Source: Nitrospira sp.
GTDB lineage: Bacteria; Nitrospirota; Nitrospiria; Nitrospirales; Nitrospiraceae
Assembly (NCBI GenBank): GCA_005116965.1
Contig: SWDG01000025.1
Location: 423,883-487,882, forward strand
DNA: 64,000 nt
Direction of reading: 5' to 3'
Position 1 is the stretch's first letter. Each line of letters begins with the position of its first letter. The position numbers and the translations under genes were made by a program. The notes below the pieces were generated by a model. That model made no database searches. It was not told where the DNA came from and saw nothing but the letters and a program-made list of their open reading frames with translations. Shown in pieces: positions 37,407 to 46,161 of this stretch.

Positions 37407-39727
37407 TAGAATTGGCTATATTTCTCCCTGAGTCGCTGTCGAACCAGCTCCGCAACAGTATTGAGCAGAAAGGTCGCGATAAAGAGGAGCAACCCTGCCA
37501 AAAACAGTGTGCGATACAAAGTCCCGCCATGCGGCGCTTCAGGAATCTCCACGGCAATATTCGCGGACAGGGTTCGAAACCCGTTGAAGAGGCTCCAATC
37601 CATAATCGGCGTATTGCCGGTCGCCATCAACACGATCATGGTCTCGCCAACCGCCCGACCGAACCCAATCATCAACGCCGAGAAGATGCCCGGGCTGGCC
37701 GAGATCAGGACGAGATGGGTGAGCGTTTGCCACCGCGTGGCTCCGAGGGCCAAGGACCCGGCGATCAGATTTTTTGGCACATTGGAGAGCGCTTCTTCAG
37801 AAATGCTGTAGATGATGGGGATGATGGCAAATCCCATGGCCACCCCGACGACGATGGCATTGCGCTGATCATAATTCAGCCCGAGATGAGTCTGGAGCCA
37901 CGGTTTAAAATGTCCATCGAACAAGAGGGACTCCCACCACGCGTTGCTTTCAAGGCACCCCCAGACCACGGCGATGATGATCGGCATCATGAGCAGAGCC
38001 TCTGCACCAGGCCGTACACGATGCTTGAGAGAAGCAGGGAGCAAAAGAAAGAGTCCGCTGGAAAGGGCAATGACCAAGGGCAGCACCAACACCATCCCAG
38101 TCATGGCGGGAAAGCTCCGCTCCAGGACCGGGGCAAACCAGAGGCCGGCCAGAAATCCAAGCACTACGGTGGGCAGCGCGGCCATGATTTCAATCGTGGG
38201 CTTGATCTTGGCTCGGAGATCCGGATGCATGAACATGGCGGTGTAGATGGCGGCCAATACCGCCAATGGCACCGCCAGGAGTACGGCATAGATGGTGCCC
38301 TTAATCGTTCCAAAGATTAACGGGGTCAAGCTGAACTTGGCCTCAAAGTCGTCCGATCCACTCGATGATTGCCAGACAAGCTCCGGCCGATCATACCCCT
38401 CGTACATCACGGGAGAGAACAAGGTGGCCAAGGTGATTTCTGGGTAGGGATTCGAAATGTCGTAATGCACCAGCCGATCATTTTCGGCGAGACCGACCAG
38501 GCCATCTGCTTTTGGAGAAAAATAGGTACTGCGAATCGCCCCCTGTTGTGGAGCAAATGTCAGCAACGTTTGTTCGGACGTCGAATGGTGCAGACGGATT
38601 TCTCCCTTGGCATCGGTCGTGATGAATCCCTTATCGCGCTGGGAAATCGTGATGTCGGTAACCGCACTCTGGTGCGGGGCAAACCGATGGATACGCGTCA
38701 TATGGGTCGTATTCGTCGCCTGATGTTCCCGCACGGGCATCCACACGGCAATCTGCCCAGACGCACCGCCGACCACAAGACTCCGGTCACTCATCAAATA
38801 GGCCAGCGCGCTAATCGCCTCGCTTCCTTCAGAAGCCTGGGTCGTGTCAACAAGACTGGGCTTCGACGGTTCCCGGAGATCGAAATGGTAGATCTTGCCC
38901 TCTTCCGTACCGACAGCGAGAAGCTCTGCCCGACTTGCAAGTGTGAGCGCGGTCACCCGACCGTGGATACTGGGTGTGAGATCAACCTGTGTGACCGAAG
39001 CCTCAGCGGTTCCATCGGGACGGGAGGCGCTCCGGCTCGTGGTGAGCCAGAGATGCTGATCTTGAAGCAGCGCGGCAACCCGAACATCGGAGTCTGTGCT
39101 CTGATACGCCATCTTGGTGATTGGTTGCGAAGTTGGTGCGGCAACCATGGGAGTCCCAACCGAGACGGATGGGGCAACCGAACGTTCGTTCCCTTGGAAG
39201 TCCTGCGTGAATTCGATTGCCACAGGGATGACGCGGCCGTCTTTCGTGCCCATGGCGAGCTGGTGCCCCTTCCCCAATGCTCGCGCGAGCGCTGTGACCG
39301 AACCATCAGGCAACAAGCCTCGCGAAGGAATCTTTGATACGGCGGATGTTGCTTCCCCTAAGAAGACAAACTCTAATGAGTCACCGCGTAGCACGTAAGC
39401 AAGCTCTTGATGCTCGTCGATGCCGATGAGCGCCGACGTCGAGGGACGCTCAAGCGGAGATAGCGCAACCGGCTCAGTCTGGGTCGCGTGGGGAGGTTGA
39501 AAGAGTGGGATGACTTCTTTCACCAGAAAGATGCACATCCCGAGAATGCAGAGGATAATGCTGATCCCACCGGTCTTGATGATGACGTTGGTCAGCCCAT
39601 CCGTAATCGATCTGATTTGGCGTCGACTGAACAGTCCACCCACCAGGGCCGGGGCTGGAATGGAACCCCGGCCTGGGGAGGACTCTCCTTGAAGGACCGG
39701 TATTGGAGTAAGTGGCGGCACGTTCAT
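37406..39727 (-). CDS. pstC: Phosphate ABC transporter permease PstC with large periplasmic beta-propeller-like insert
   Basis: A protein of 773 residues, against about 320 for E. coli PstC. One transmembrane helix (about 45-75) is followed by some 380 residues with WD40-like repeats (for example LAVGTEEGKIYHFDLREP, VVGGASGQIAVWMPV, FITTDAKGEIRLHHS), then the permease core from about 465, with the EAA loop SLALGATRWQTLTHLVLISASPG. The insert should face the periplasm, where it might bind PstS or sense phosphate; that is an inference. The gene is 110 bases downstream of pstS. Confidence 0.9.
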   Translation of the reverse strand: MNVPPLTPIPVLQGESSPGRGSIPAPALVGGLFSRRQIRSITDGLTNVIIKTGGISIILCILGMCIFLVKEVIPLFQPPHATQTEPVALSPLERPSTSALIGIDEHQELAYVLRGDSLEFVFLGEATSAVSKIPSRGLLPDGSVTALARALGKGHQLAMGTKDGRVIPVAIEFTQDFQGNERSVAPSVSVGTPMVAAPTSQPITKMAYQSTDSDVRVAALLQDQHLWLTTSRSASRPDGTAEASVTQVDLTPSIHGRVTALTLASRAELLAVGTEEGKIYHFDLREPSKPSLVDTTQASEGSEAISALAYLMSDRSLVVGGASGQIAVWMPVREHQATNTTHMTRIHRFAPHQSAVTDITISQRDKGFITTDAKGEIRLHHSTSEQTLLTFAPQQGAIRSTYFSPKADGLVGLAENDRLVHYDISNPYPEITLATLFSPVMYEGYDRPELVWQSSSGSDDFEAKFSLTPLIFGTIKGTIYAVLLAVPLAVLAAIYTAMFMHPDLRAKIKPTIEIMAALPTVVLGFLAGLWFAPVLERSFPAMTGMVLVLPLVIALSSGLFLLLPASLKHRVRPGAEALLMMPIIIAVVWGCLESNAWWESLLFDGHFKPWLQTHLGLNYDQRNAIVVGVAMGFAIIPIIYSISEEALSNVPKNLIAGSLALGATRWQTLTHLVLISASPGIFSALMIGFGRAVGETMIVLMATGNTPIMDWSLFNGFRTLSANIAVEIPEAPHGGTLYRTLFLAGLLLFIATFLLNTVAELVRQRLREKYSQF

Positions 39728-39837
39728 GCTTTGACTTTCGATATCCGTTCCAACGTTTCAGCGTGACACTTCTCACAAGATCGTGAGTCGTCATATGCCT
39801 TTTATGGTCTACCCACTCCGGACAGCCGACCTTAGAT

Positions 39838-40830
39838 TTATTCGATTTTCGCCGATTCCTTTTCAATCACAGACTGCGGAAGCGGAAAGAAACCATCCTT
39901 GATGACGATGGCTTGCCCTTCCTTGCTATAAATAAACTTGATAAATTCCTTCACGAGCGGATCAAGCGGCTTGTTCGGCGCTTTGTTGACGTATACCAAC
40001 AAATGCCGCCAGAGCGGGTAAGTCCCGTTCATGGCATTGGTCTGCGTGGGGGCCACGAAGGGCGCCCCCTCTTTTTCAGCCAATGGAAGGGCTCGCACAC
40101 CGGAGGTCAAATAGCCGATGCCGCTGTAGCCGATACCAGCCTGATCTTCCGTGATACCCTGCACCACGGAGGCAGAACCGGGCTGCTCTTTGACTTCATC
40201 TTTATAGTCACCGTTCTTGAGCGCAAACTCCTTGAAAAATCCGTAGGTGCCGGATGCTGAGTTACGGCCATAGATGCTGATCGGAGAAGTCGCCACCTCA
40301 CCCGTAATCCCCAGCTGACCCCACCGTTCGAGGGTTTGTGACGCACCAAATCGGCGGGTCTTCGAGAAGATCGCGTCGACCTGCGGCATCGTGAGTCCTT
40401 GGACAGAGTTGTCCTTGTTGACATAGACGGCCAGCGCGTCGATGGCGACCGGAAACGCGGTCGGTTTATAGCGGAACTTTCTTTCGAAGGCATCGAGCTC
40501 GGTATTTTTCATCGCGCGGGACATTGGGCCCAGCTGCGCGGTCCCTTCGATCAAGGCCGGCGGTGCGGTGCTCGATCCCTTCCCTTCGATTTGAATTTTG
40601 ACGCTCGGATATTGCTTGCGAAATCCTTCAGCCCACAGCGTCATCAGATTATTGAGCGTGTCCGAGCCAATGCTATTCACATTCCCTGATACCCCGCTGA
40701 CTTTGAGATACCCCTTCAAGGCCGGATCCAGCACGATGGCGTCGTCGGCATGGACCGATGGGATTGCAGAAACAAGAGCCCCAAGAAGAGCGATGCAGGT
40801 GAGACCAGACTTGGCAGCCGATATGTTCAT
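39838..40830 (-). CDS. pstS: Periplasmic phosphate-binding protein PstS
   Basis: About 330 residues from the ATG at 40830, chosen because AAGGA lies six bases upstream; an earlier start at 40854 is less likely. A signal peptide ends near SVHA. The PBP-like fold shows the phosphate-binding loops: [19 protein letters not shown], and [14 protein letters not shown]. It captures phosphate and delivers it to PstCA. It is the first gene of the pst operon and is preceded by a four-repeat Pho-box-like array. Confidence 0.95.
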   Translation of the reverse strand: MNISAAKSGLTCIALLGALVSAIPSVHADDAIVLDPALKGYLKVSGVSGNVNSIGSDTLNNLMTLWAEGFRKQYPSVKIQIEGKGSSTAPPALIEGTAQLGPMSRAMKNTELDAFERKFRYKPTAFPVAIDALAVYVNKDNSVQGLTMPQVDAIFSKTRRFGASQTLERWGQLGITGEVATSPISIYGRNSASGTYGFFKEFALKNGDYKDEVKEQPGSASVVQGITEDQAGIGYSGIGYLTSGVRALPLAEKEGAPFVAPTQTNAMNGTYPLWRHLLVYVNKAPNKPLDPLVKEFIKFIYSKEGQAIVIKDGFFPLPQSVIEKESAKIE

Positions 40831-40884
40831 AAACAGTCCTTTCGTAATCACCAACTTATCCCTTTCAGCACAATAAGCCTGTTA

Positions 40885-40924
40885 CATTGCGACCACATTA
40901 CGTGAATGTTACAGGCGTGTTACA
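40885..40924 (-). promoter_or_regulatory. Pho-box-like array upstream of pstS
   Basis: Four 7-base elements sit in exact 11-base phase, read on the plus strand: CATTGCG (40885), CATTACG (40896), TGTTACA (40907) and TGTTACA (40918). PhoB sites are direct repeats with an 11-bp period containing a TGTnA-type core, so this fits a Pho box read on the minus strand as TGTAACA repeats. It lies 55-95 bases before the pstS ATG. Confidence 0.65.
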
Positions 40925-40957
40925 AAGTACGCCCCCTAGCTTGAACGGCCTTGATTA

Positions 40958-40983
40958 TAGGGGCAGGCTGTGGCCTGCCCCTA
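40958..40983 (-). terminator. Hairpin after the porin gene
   Basis: TAGGGGCAGGC (40958-40968) and its perfect complement (40973-40983) form an 11-bp GC-rich stem with a 4-base loop, seven bases past the porin stop. A U-tract is not evident on the minus strand, so it may need a factor or act as an RNA-stability hairpin. Confidence 0.6.
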
Positions 40984-40990
40984 GCCATCA

Positions 40991-42334
40991 TCAGAAGTTA
41001 TACTGCAACTGAGTCCGGACAATATCCCCTTCACGGATGTTATACGGCGCAGTCTGCGTATCGGTGCGCCTGCTCCGCGCATAGGCGATCGTGAACTCTA
41101 AGGCTTTCGCGATTTGCCACTCCATCCCGACTTCCCATTCCCGAACCACATTGAATGGAGAATTGGTCCGATGCTTCTTTCCGCCACTGTATTCTTGGTA
41201 CCGCACATAGGGGATAAGGCTGGTCAACCAGGGCTTGTTCACGTCCCACTTATACATCCCCTGGACGTAGCCGCCCTGGACGTCCCCTTCCCCAATGGAT
41301 GTTCGGGAGGCGTTCAACTGAGGGCCATTGCCCCAGTTCCACTCCGCCTGGAAGCCGATCGGTTGCGGATAGAGCACAAAGTGCACCCCCACTCGTTCGT
41401 CAAGGATGTTCCCGTTGTTTACGAGTGTAGGAGTTCCCGCGAGGCCTGTTCCTGAGGGAGTCCCAACATTGAACGTCCCACGGTACGCATCGACACCGAA
41501 CTGGATAATCTGCCCGTAGGGCAATTCCATAGGATAGGTGGCATGCAAGACGATGTGCTTATTGTCATTGCGTTCATTCACATTAATCGTCTGGCCGTTG
41601 TAGACGCCAACGCCTAGAACTCCGTAGTCTCCAGTTCCTTTGAGACCTGAGTCGACCAGTTTTTTGAACAATTTTCTGGTCTCCTTTGGCGTGTAATAGA
41701 CAAAGAATCCGAGGTCTCGCTCGCCGTTCACCGCACTATTGATCCCGTCGCTTCGGTCAAAGGTCAACCGGTTTTGACTCGATTGAAGATTTTCCCACCC
41801 AAACGGAACCTTCGATTGCCCGACGCGAACCCGCAATTCCTTTTCCTCAAAGAACAGGAACGGCACGGGCATAAAGATATCGGCATAGGCGTCGCGAAGT
41901 TGCACAAAGTGATTACTCTGATCCCCTGTCGTGCCAGGTACGGAGCCGGCAAATTCTGGCTGAATATAGAACGACAGCCAATCCGTCACGTCACCCGAAA
42001 AGACAAGGCGAACACGGCGGAAGGCAAAGCCTGTATTATCCCGAATGGTGCTATCGTATTCACTCCGTATCGATTTATCTCCGGGAAGATAAGTATAGCG
42101 GGCTTGCACGTACCCTCGAATGCTGATCTTATCAAACCATTTCTTGATCGCTGACCTCTCGGCAACGATCGCATCGTCTCGCTCATGCTCGGCCTTGAGC
42201 TTGAGCCATTCTTCCTTCGTAATCTGGCCCTTCTCGTACAGGAGATCCTCAACATTGGCATGAGCCTGACTGGCCTGGAAGATCAACCCGAGACCCAAGG
42301 TACACACAGCGACCGCAAACCACCAATTCTTCAT
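40991..42334 (-). CDS. OprP/OprO-type phosphate-selective porin family protein
   Basis: A protein of 447 residues with a signal peptide (cleavage near ASQAHA), a short coiled region (LYEKGQITKEEWLKLKAEHE) typical of the OprO/P family, then a long alternating beta-strand barrel with aromatic girdles ending in the terminal Phe of QLQYNF. The family forms trimeric outer-membrane anion channels, often phosphate-selective. Placement upstream of pstS on the same strand and a Pho-box-like array before it support a phosphate role. A hairpin separates it from pstS, so it is probably its own transcription unit. Confidence 0.88.
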   Translation of the reverse strand: MKNWWFAVAVCTLGLGLIFQASQAHANVEDLLYEKGQITKEEWLKLKAEHERDDAIVAERSAIKKWFDKISIRGYVQARYTYLPGDKSIRSEYDSTIRDNTGFAFRRVRLVFSGDVTDWLSFYIQPEFAGSVPGTTGDQSNHFVQLRDAYADIFMPVPFLFFEEKELRVRVGQSKVPFGWENLQSSQNRLTFDRSDGINSAVNGERDLGFFVYYTPKETRKLFKKLVDSGLKGTGDYGVLGVGVYNGQTINVNERNDNKHIVLHATYPMELPYGQIIQFGVDAYRGTFNVGTPSGTGLAGTPTLVNNGNILDERVGVHFVLYPQPIGFQAEWNWGNGPQLNASRTSIGEGDVQGGYVQGMYKWDVNKPWLTSLIPYVRYQEYSGGKKHRTNSPFNVVREWEVGMEWQIAKALEFTIAYARSRRTDTQTAPYNIREGDIVRTQLQYNF

Positions 42335-42393
42335 TCGACTCCCTCCCTCTAGTTAGTCATGTTTCGAATACGTGGCGAGGTATAGTTGAACAG

Positions 42394-42433
42394 CATTAAG
42401 ATGGTGCTACGAGGTTGTTACCAATTTGTTAAA
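42394..42433 (-). promoter_or_regulatory. Pho-box-like array upstream of the porin
   Basis: Read on the plus strand, CATTAAG (42394), TGCTACG (42405), TGTTACC (42416) and TGTTAAA (42427) lie in exact 11-base phase, the same period and core as the array before pstS. It is 60-100 bases upstream of the porin ATG and just before the divergent gene at 42452. Confidence 0.6.
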
Positions 42434-42451
42434 TCTACGACAATCTGGTGA

Positions 42452-42949
42452 ATGGCAACGCCGCACGCAAAGGGTGGGCAGCTGCAGCCAGTCCAAAATG
42501 GAAGCCCGCTGCGGATGAACGAATCATTCAAAACACACGACCAGCGCCATACTGAACCGCCTCTCTGGTCGATGGCTGTGGCAATGCTCGTTATTCTCGG
42601 TGCCCAGCTAGTTCTCTACTCTTTCGCTCCGACTGGCCCTATTCGAGAAGGGGACACCGTGTTCTCAGAGGGTGAACAGCAGGTGCAGATCCGTCACGCA
42701 GCGACAGATCAATCGGGTAAGACGGACAACACGTGTTTACTTGATCCGAACAGTCCGTTGATCGTCCTTCACACTTCAACCGACCAAGCCGATGACTCGA
42801 TCATTGCTCATGTTCAAGGCAATCCCGCCGGCGAATGGCCCTTTTGCCACGTACATGCCGAGGTGAGACTGAAAGCTCATCAGGTATTTCAGAAGCCCGC
42901 GGTCTTTAGGGCGGTGCGAGAGATCTTGGCTGGATGGTTCAGTCGATGA
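42452..42949 (+). CDS. Hypothetical protein with one membrane helix
   Basis: A protein of 165 residues that I do not recognise. It has a polar N-terminus of about 40 residues, one hydrophobic helix (about 42-62; MAVAMLVILGAQLVLYSF) and a C-terminal domain with two Cys and several His (CLLDPNSP, FCHVHAEV), probably periplasmic. A start at the internal ATG near 42515 is also possible. It is divergent from the porin, and the Pho-box-like array lies between them, so it could also respond to phosphate. Confidence 0.55.
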   Translation: MATPHAKGGQLQPVQNGSPLRMNESFKTHDQRHTEPPLWSMAVAMLVILGAQLVLYSFAPTGPIREGDTVFSEGEQQVQIRHAATDQSGKTDNTCLLDPNSPLIVLHTSTDQADDSIIAHVQGNPAGEWPFCHVHAEVRLKAHQVFQKPAVFRAVREILAGWFSR

Positions 42950-42960
42950 GAGAAGCGCCG

Positions 42961-43524
42961 CTATTTCTTTAGGCGCTGAGCAAATTGCTTTCGGAACTTG
43001 GCAACTTTTGGACCGACCACAAACTGGCAGTAACCTTGTAAGGGGTTTCGTGCAAAGTATTCCTGATGATAAGGCTCTGCCTCATACCACTGACTCACTG
43101 ATACGACCTGCGTGACGATGGGAGCATCGTAGAGTCTTTCGGTCGTAAGAGATTTAATGAGATTTTCAGCGGTTTGCTGCTGTTCCGGGGACGTGTAGAA
43201 AATCGCTGATCGATACTGTGTGCCTGTATCGTTTCCTTGCCGATTGAGGGTCGTGGGATCGTGAATGAGGAAAAATATTTCGAGGAGTTCTTTGTAGGTG
43301 ATCACGCAGGGATCAAAGGCAATTCGTACCGCTTCGGCATGGCCTGTCTGCCCCCCACACACTGCTTCATAACTGGGGCAATCTAGATTCCCCCCGAGAT
43401 ACCCAGACTCGACCGATTCCACCCCCCTGACCTGGTCAAAGACAGCCTCAAGGCACCAAAAACAGCCGCCTGCAAGAATAGCGACTTCCTGCTGAGGTAA
43501 GATTGATCGTGATTCGATGCCCAT
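42961..43524 (-). CDS. msrA: Peptide methionine sulfoxide reductase A
   Basis: A protein of 187 residues with the catalytic Cys in GGCFWCLEAVFDQ and the family pattern VESGYLGG...YEAVC, GHAEAVRIAFDP, HDPTTLNRQGND and YHQEYF. MsrA reduces the S form of methionine sulfoxide in proteins with thioredoxin. No resolving Cys is obvious near the C-terminus. A small acidic protein is encoded just upstream on the same strand, perhaps in the same transcript. Confidence 0.95.
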   Translation of the reverse strand: MGIESRSILPQQEVAILAGGCFWCLEAVFDQVRGVESVESGYLGGNLDCPSYEAVCGGQTGHAEAVRIAFDPCVITYKELLEIFFLIHDPTTLNRQGNDTGTQYRSAIFYTSPEQQQTAENLIKSLTTERLYDAPIVTQVVSVSQWYEAEPYHQEYFARNPLQGYCQFVVGPKVAKFRKQFAQRLKK

Positions 43525-43575
43525 TGTGTGATCGGTCGAGTGGATGACAAGATTCTTCCTGCAGGCGAAGACCGA

Positions 43576-43734
43576 CTACTCCTCATCTTCCTCAATATCC
43601 TCAATCCCTTCATAACTCATTTCAGGGAAAGCCGCCGACGCCTTTTCACAGGCAGTTTCAATCATCTCTTCCGCATCTTCCGCCGAATCGGCATCGACCA
43701 AGAACTTCACGGTGATTGCATACCTCTGTTCCAC
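43576..43734 (-). CDS. Small acidic protein, 52 residues
   Basis: A GTG-started frame encoding MEQRYAITVKFLVDADSAED and onward, ending in a run of Glu/Asp. AGGAG lies seven bases upstream. The sequence looks like a short beta-alpha-beta domain (a YAITVKF strand, an amphipathic helix, an acidic tail). Codon use resembles its neighbours. I do not recognise a family. It ends 52 bases upstream of msrA on the same strand. Confidence 0.65.
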   Translation of the reverse strand: MEQRYAITVKFLVDADSAEDAEEMIETACEKASAAFPEMSYEGIEDIEEDEE

Positions 43735-43966
43735 CCCCAACTCCTTTCTCTATCCTCATGCTATGAGTGTTCTATTGGGACTTCAGTCTCTCTGTACTTT
43801 CCGACAGTTACGGTAGCCATGTCAACCGTGTTCAGGGTCAGGATAGCGCCTGCGCAACGCATACGGCCACACTGCAGAGTGAGAGAACGACGAGATCTCA
43901 TCGATCAGAGTTTCAGGAATACTTACGAGAGAGGACCTGTGCAGGCTGGAGCGATTGGAAAAGAAG

Positions 43967-44386
43967 TTACTCGTCCTGTTCAAGTTCGGAGAGTATCGTC
44001 TTGAGCTTCGCCAGCTCTTCTGGACTGATACGCGAAAAGGCAATCCCAAAACTATTGCCATCGACCCAACGCACCGTGGCTTCATCGATTCTCAATGGCC
44101 AATCCAGGCCTGGAATGTGGAGTCGGCATTCGAACTTCGCACCTTGCTCCACCTTCATGTCGCTTTCGATCTTACACCCACCGATGGAAATATCCAGAGT
44201 TCGTCCCTGCCCCTCCTGCTTTTGCCCCGAGAAGGTGCTGCGAAATTGGGTGGTGAACCTTGGCTGGACCCGCCGATCCTCTGGCAGAGGTTTGACCGGA
44301 GTCTGATCAGAGGGTTTTGACTTGAAGAGTGAACTGAGCTTCTTCAACGATGCAATCCTTCGCTCAACCTCATCATGTGGGAGCAC
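43967..44386 (-). CDS. PilZ domain protein
   Basis: A protein of 139 residues with a helical N-terminal 30 residues and a PilZ beta-barrel: the RxxxR motif in RRVQPRF and the DxSxxG motif in LDISIGGCKI, both needed for cyclic-di-GMP binding. GTG at 44386 is the likely start, after GGATGG. It is probably a c-di-GMP receptor acting by protein contact. It stands between msrA and pal; a link to motility or polysaccharide is not visible here. Confidence 0.88.
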   Translation of the reverse strand: MLPHDEVERRIASLKKLSSLFKSKPSDQTPVKPLPEDRRVQPRFTTQFRSTFSGQKQEGQGRTLDISIGGCKIESDMKVEQGAKFECRLHIPGLDWPLRIDEATVRWVDGNSFGIAFSRISPEELAKLKTILSELEQDE

Positions 44387-44456
44387 TCCATCCGACCTTT
44401 TCGAACCCTAGCGAAGAACTGGTCCTCTTCGCGAATCAACCTCTTCATGAAACATC

Positions 44457-45092
44457 CTACTTCTTGATGGAAAGAAGCATGTGGCCGCGGCGGTTCTGTT
44501 GATAGCAGGGCTCATCCCGATCAAAGCAGAAGGGACGCTCCTTTCCATATGAGACAATCGCCACCTGCTTGGGATTTGCCCCAACTTCCGCCAAATAGCT
44601 CCGAGCAGCCTTGGCGCGTTTGTCGCCCAACACCATGTTGTAATCGGTCGTGCCTCGCTCGTCACAGTGCCCTTCAATCTTCAGCGTGGCGCCTGGATGG
44701 TCCTTAAGATACGCCGCGTCGTGATTGAGCGCTTCCATACCGGGCTCCGACAAGGTCCACTGGTCATACCCAAAGAACACATCCTGCATCCCCGCCTCCA
44801 CGGCATCCTTTTCTTCTTGTGTCAATTCCGCACGCTGATGCGCGCTGCGCCCAGACGGGTTCATTGAGGTCGAGTATCCGCCTTGCCCAAGTCGCTCCTC
44901 TGACGGATTACGGGAGAACCCACTCAATTCTCCGCTGGGGCCTCCTCTCGACATATTGGGGAGCTTCGCAGCCCCGCTCTCCGCATCACCTGCCCCCTCA
45001 GACTTAAGCCATTTTGTGTTACAGCCTTGGCTTGACAACAAAATTAATCCCATCGCCACCACCGCTCCGGACTTCGCAATTACTCTATTCAT
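44457..45092 (-). CDS. pal: Peptidoglycan-associated lipoprotein Pal
   Basis: About 211 residues from the ATG at 45092, preceded by a GGAGG-like site. The lipoprotein signal ends at the lipobox LSSQGC, so the mature protein is anchored in the outer membrane. A Gly/Ser-rich linker leads to an OmpA-like domain (about 95-205), with FGYDQWTLSE, IEGHCDERGTTDYNMVLGDKRA and the family's peptidoglycan-binding Asp/Arg residues. It binds peptidoglycan and TolB during envelope constriction. The tol genes are not in the window. Confidence 0.93.
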   Translation of the reverse strand: MNRVIAKSGAVVAMGLILLSSQGCNTKWLKSEGAGDAESGAAKLPNMSRGGPSGELSGFSRNPSEERLGQGGYSTSMNPSGRSAHQRAELTQEEKDAVEAGMQDVFFGYDQWTLSEPGMEALNHDAAYLKDHPGATLKIEGHCDERGTTDYNMVLGDKRAKAARSYLAEVGANPKQVAIVSYGKERPFCFDRDEPCYQQNRRGHMLLSIKK

Positions 45093-45430
45093 ACCTCTTC
45101 CCCTCCATATGACATCCCGATCCAGTGGCTCAATCGATTCAGTGGTAATTACCGTTGTACTGATAACCTTGCGTGAGGCTTGCCGGTTGCCTTCTTGCAC
45201 ACAAAATAAATATAGCACCGCTGTTGAAAAGGGACGCTTTAGCAGAAGCCTAGCCGATGAATGACAGGATGCCTAATAAATTCAAATATTTGGCCGGGCG
45301 ACGGGGAAAGATTGTCTGAGTAGACAGAGAACTAAAATTAGGCCAGCAAGAAAACGAGAACCAAGAGGAGAAGAGGAAAGAGACCGATCAAGCACCACTG
45401 GTAGCTTAAACAGACGGACCCCTCTCTTGC

Positions 45431-45571
45431 TCAACGGGATCCATTCCGATCAGACCAACGGATCGGTTGCAATACTGCTCCTAACCCAGCCATCGCACCG
45501 ATCAACAACAGCATGGCTAGTGCAATCACGAGGAAAAATGCTGCTCTCATGTCGTGCAAAATGGGGATCAT
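45431..45571 (-). CDS. Small single-helix membrane protein, 46 residues, with possible readthrough extension
   Basis: The ATG at 45571 follows a perfect GGAGG (six bases apart). The product has one hydrophobic helix (AAFFLVIALAMLLLIGAM) and a short basic tail. It ends at TGA, and the same frame stays open to a TAA at 45338, encoding a second strongly hydrophobic segment (LIGLFPLLLLVLVFLLA). This may be a two-helix protein broken by a stop codon, or a coincidence. Confidence 0.55.
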   Translation of the reverse strand: MIPILHDMRAAFFLVIALAMLLLIGAMAGLGAVLQPIRWSDRNGSR

Positions 45572-45595
45572 AGTACCTCCCTCTGCTTGCTCGAT

Positions 45596-45784
45596 TCATT
45601 GACTGCGCCATCCGCATTCACAAACCCAGGGACTCGCCGGGTCTATCTTCTCAAGTGGTCTTCCACAACAAGGGCATTCTCTGGTCCAAGCACACCGCTT
45701 CTTCTGTTCAGAGTATACCGCTCCAAACGTTGCTCGTGTTCTATATCGGCTAAACCACGGCACGGGATAACCTCTTTTACGCAT
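45596..45784 (-). CDS. Small zinc-ribbon-like protein, 62 residues
   Basis: A basic protein whose C-terminal half has four Cys in two knuckles (CPCCGRPL and CECGW), a typical zinc-ribbon layout. It lies 24 bases upstream of the small membrane protein on the same strand, so they may be co-expressed. No family is recognised, and the ribosome-binding site is weak. Confidence 0.45.
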   Translation of the reverse strand: MRKRGYPVPWFSRYRTRATFGAVYSEQKKRCAWTRECPCCGRPLEKIDPASPWVCECGWRSQ

Positions 45785-46161
45785 AGATTTTATAGTAGAT
45801 TAAAGTCCATCACGGTTCTATCCAGCTTTCGTGGAATGACCAGCAAAACCCGCATAGCCCAACTCATTGGAAATGCATATAAATATGATTCATTATTTGG
45901 TACATCCCAGCAGAAATTGAGGATGCAACCCACTGATTCGAGGGCTTATCTAAGCGATTCAGCCATCAAAATCGCACCTACTAGGAAGGCTACACAGGCA
46001 GATGAATGAAAAGCAAGGTGGGAATGACGCACCCTACGGCTATCGAGAATGAGGGAAAAATTTGCAATCCAGCTTAGATCAAGACGGTACTCTGCCCAAG
46101 AGACATACTCCTCTAAATCCTGAACGATTTACCGCTTTCCTCGTCTTGTCCACGCCACATC
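45785..46161. other. Gene-poor AT-rich stretch
   Basis: I see no supported gene here. The stretch is AT-richer than average (for example near 45870-45900) and may carry promoters for the flanking minus-strand genes. Confidence 0.5.

Noticed and set aside
37310-39337. Long plus-strand open frames (336 and 322 residues) antisense to pstC
   Set aside because: They mirror the strong minus-strand pstC coding frame and have low-complexity His/Arg/Gln-rich content with no family resemblance.
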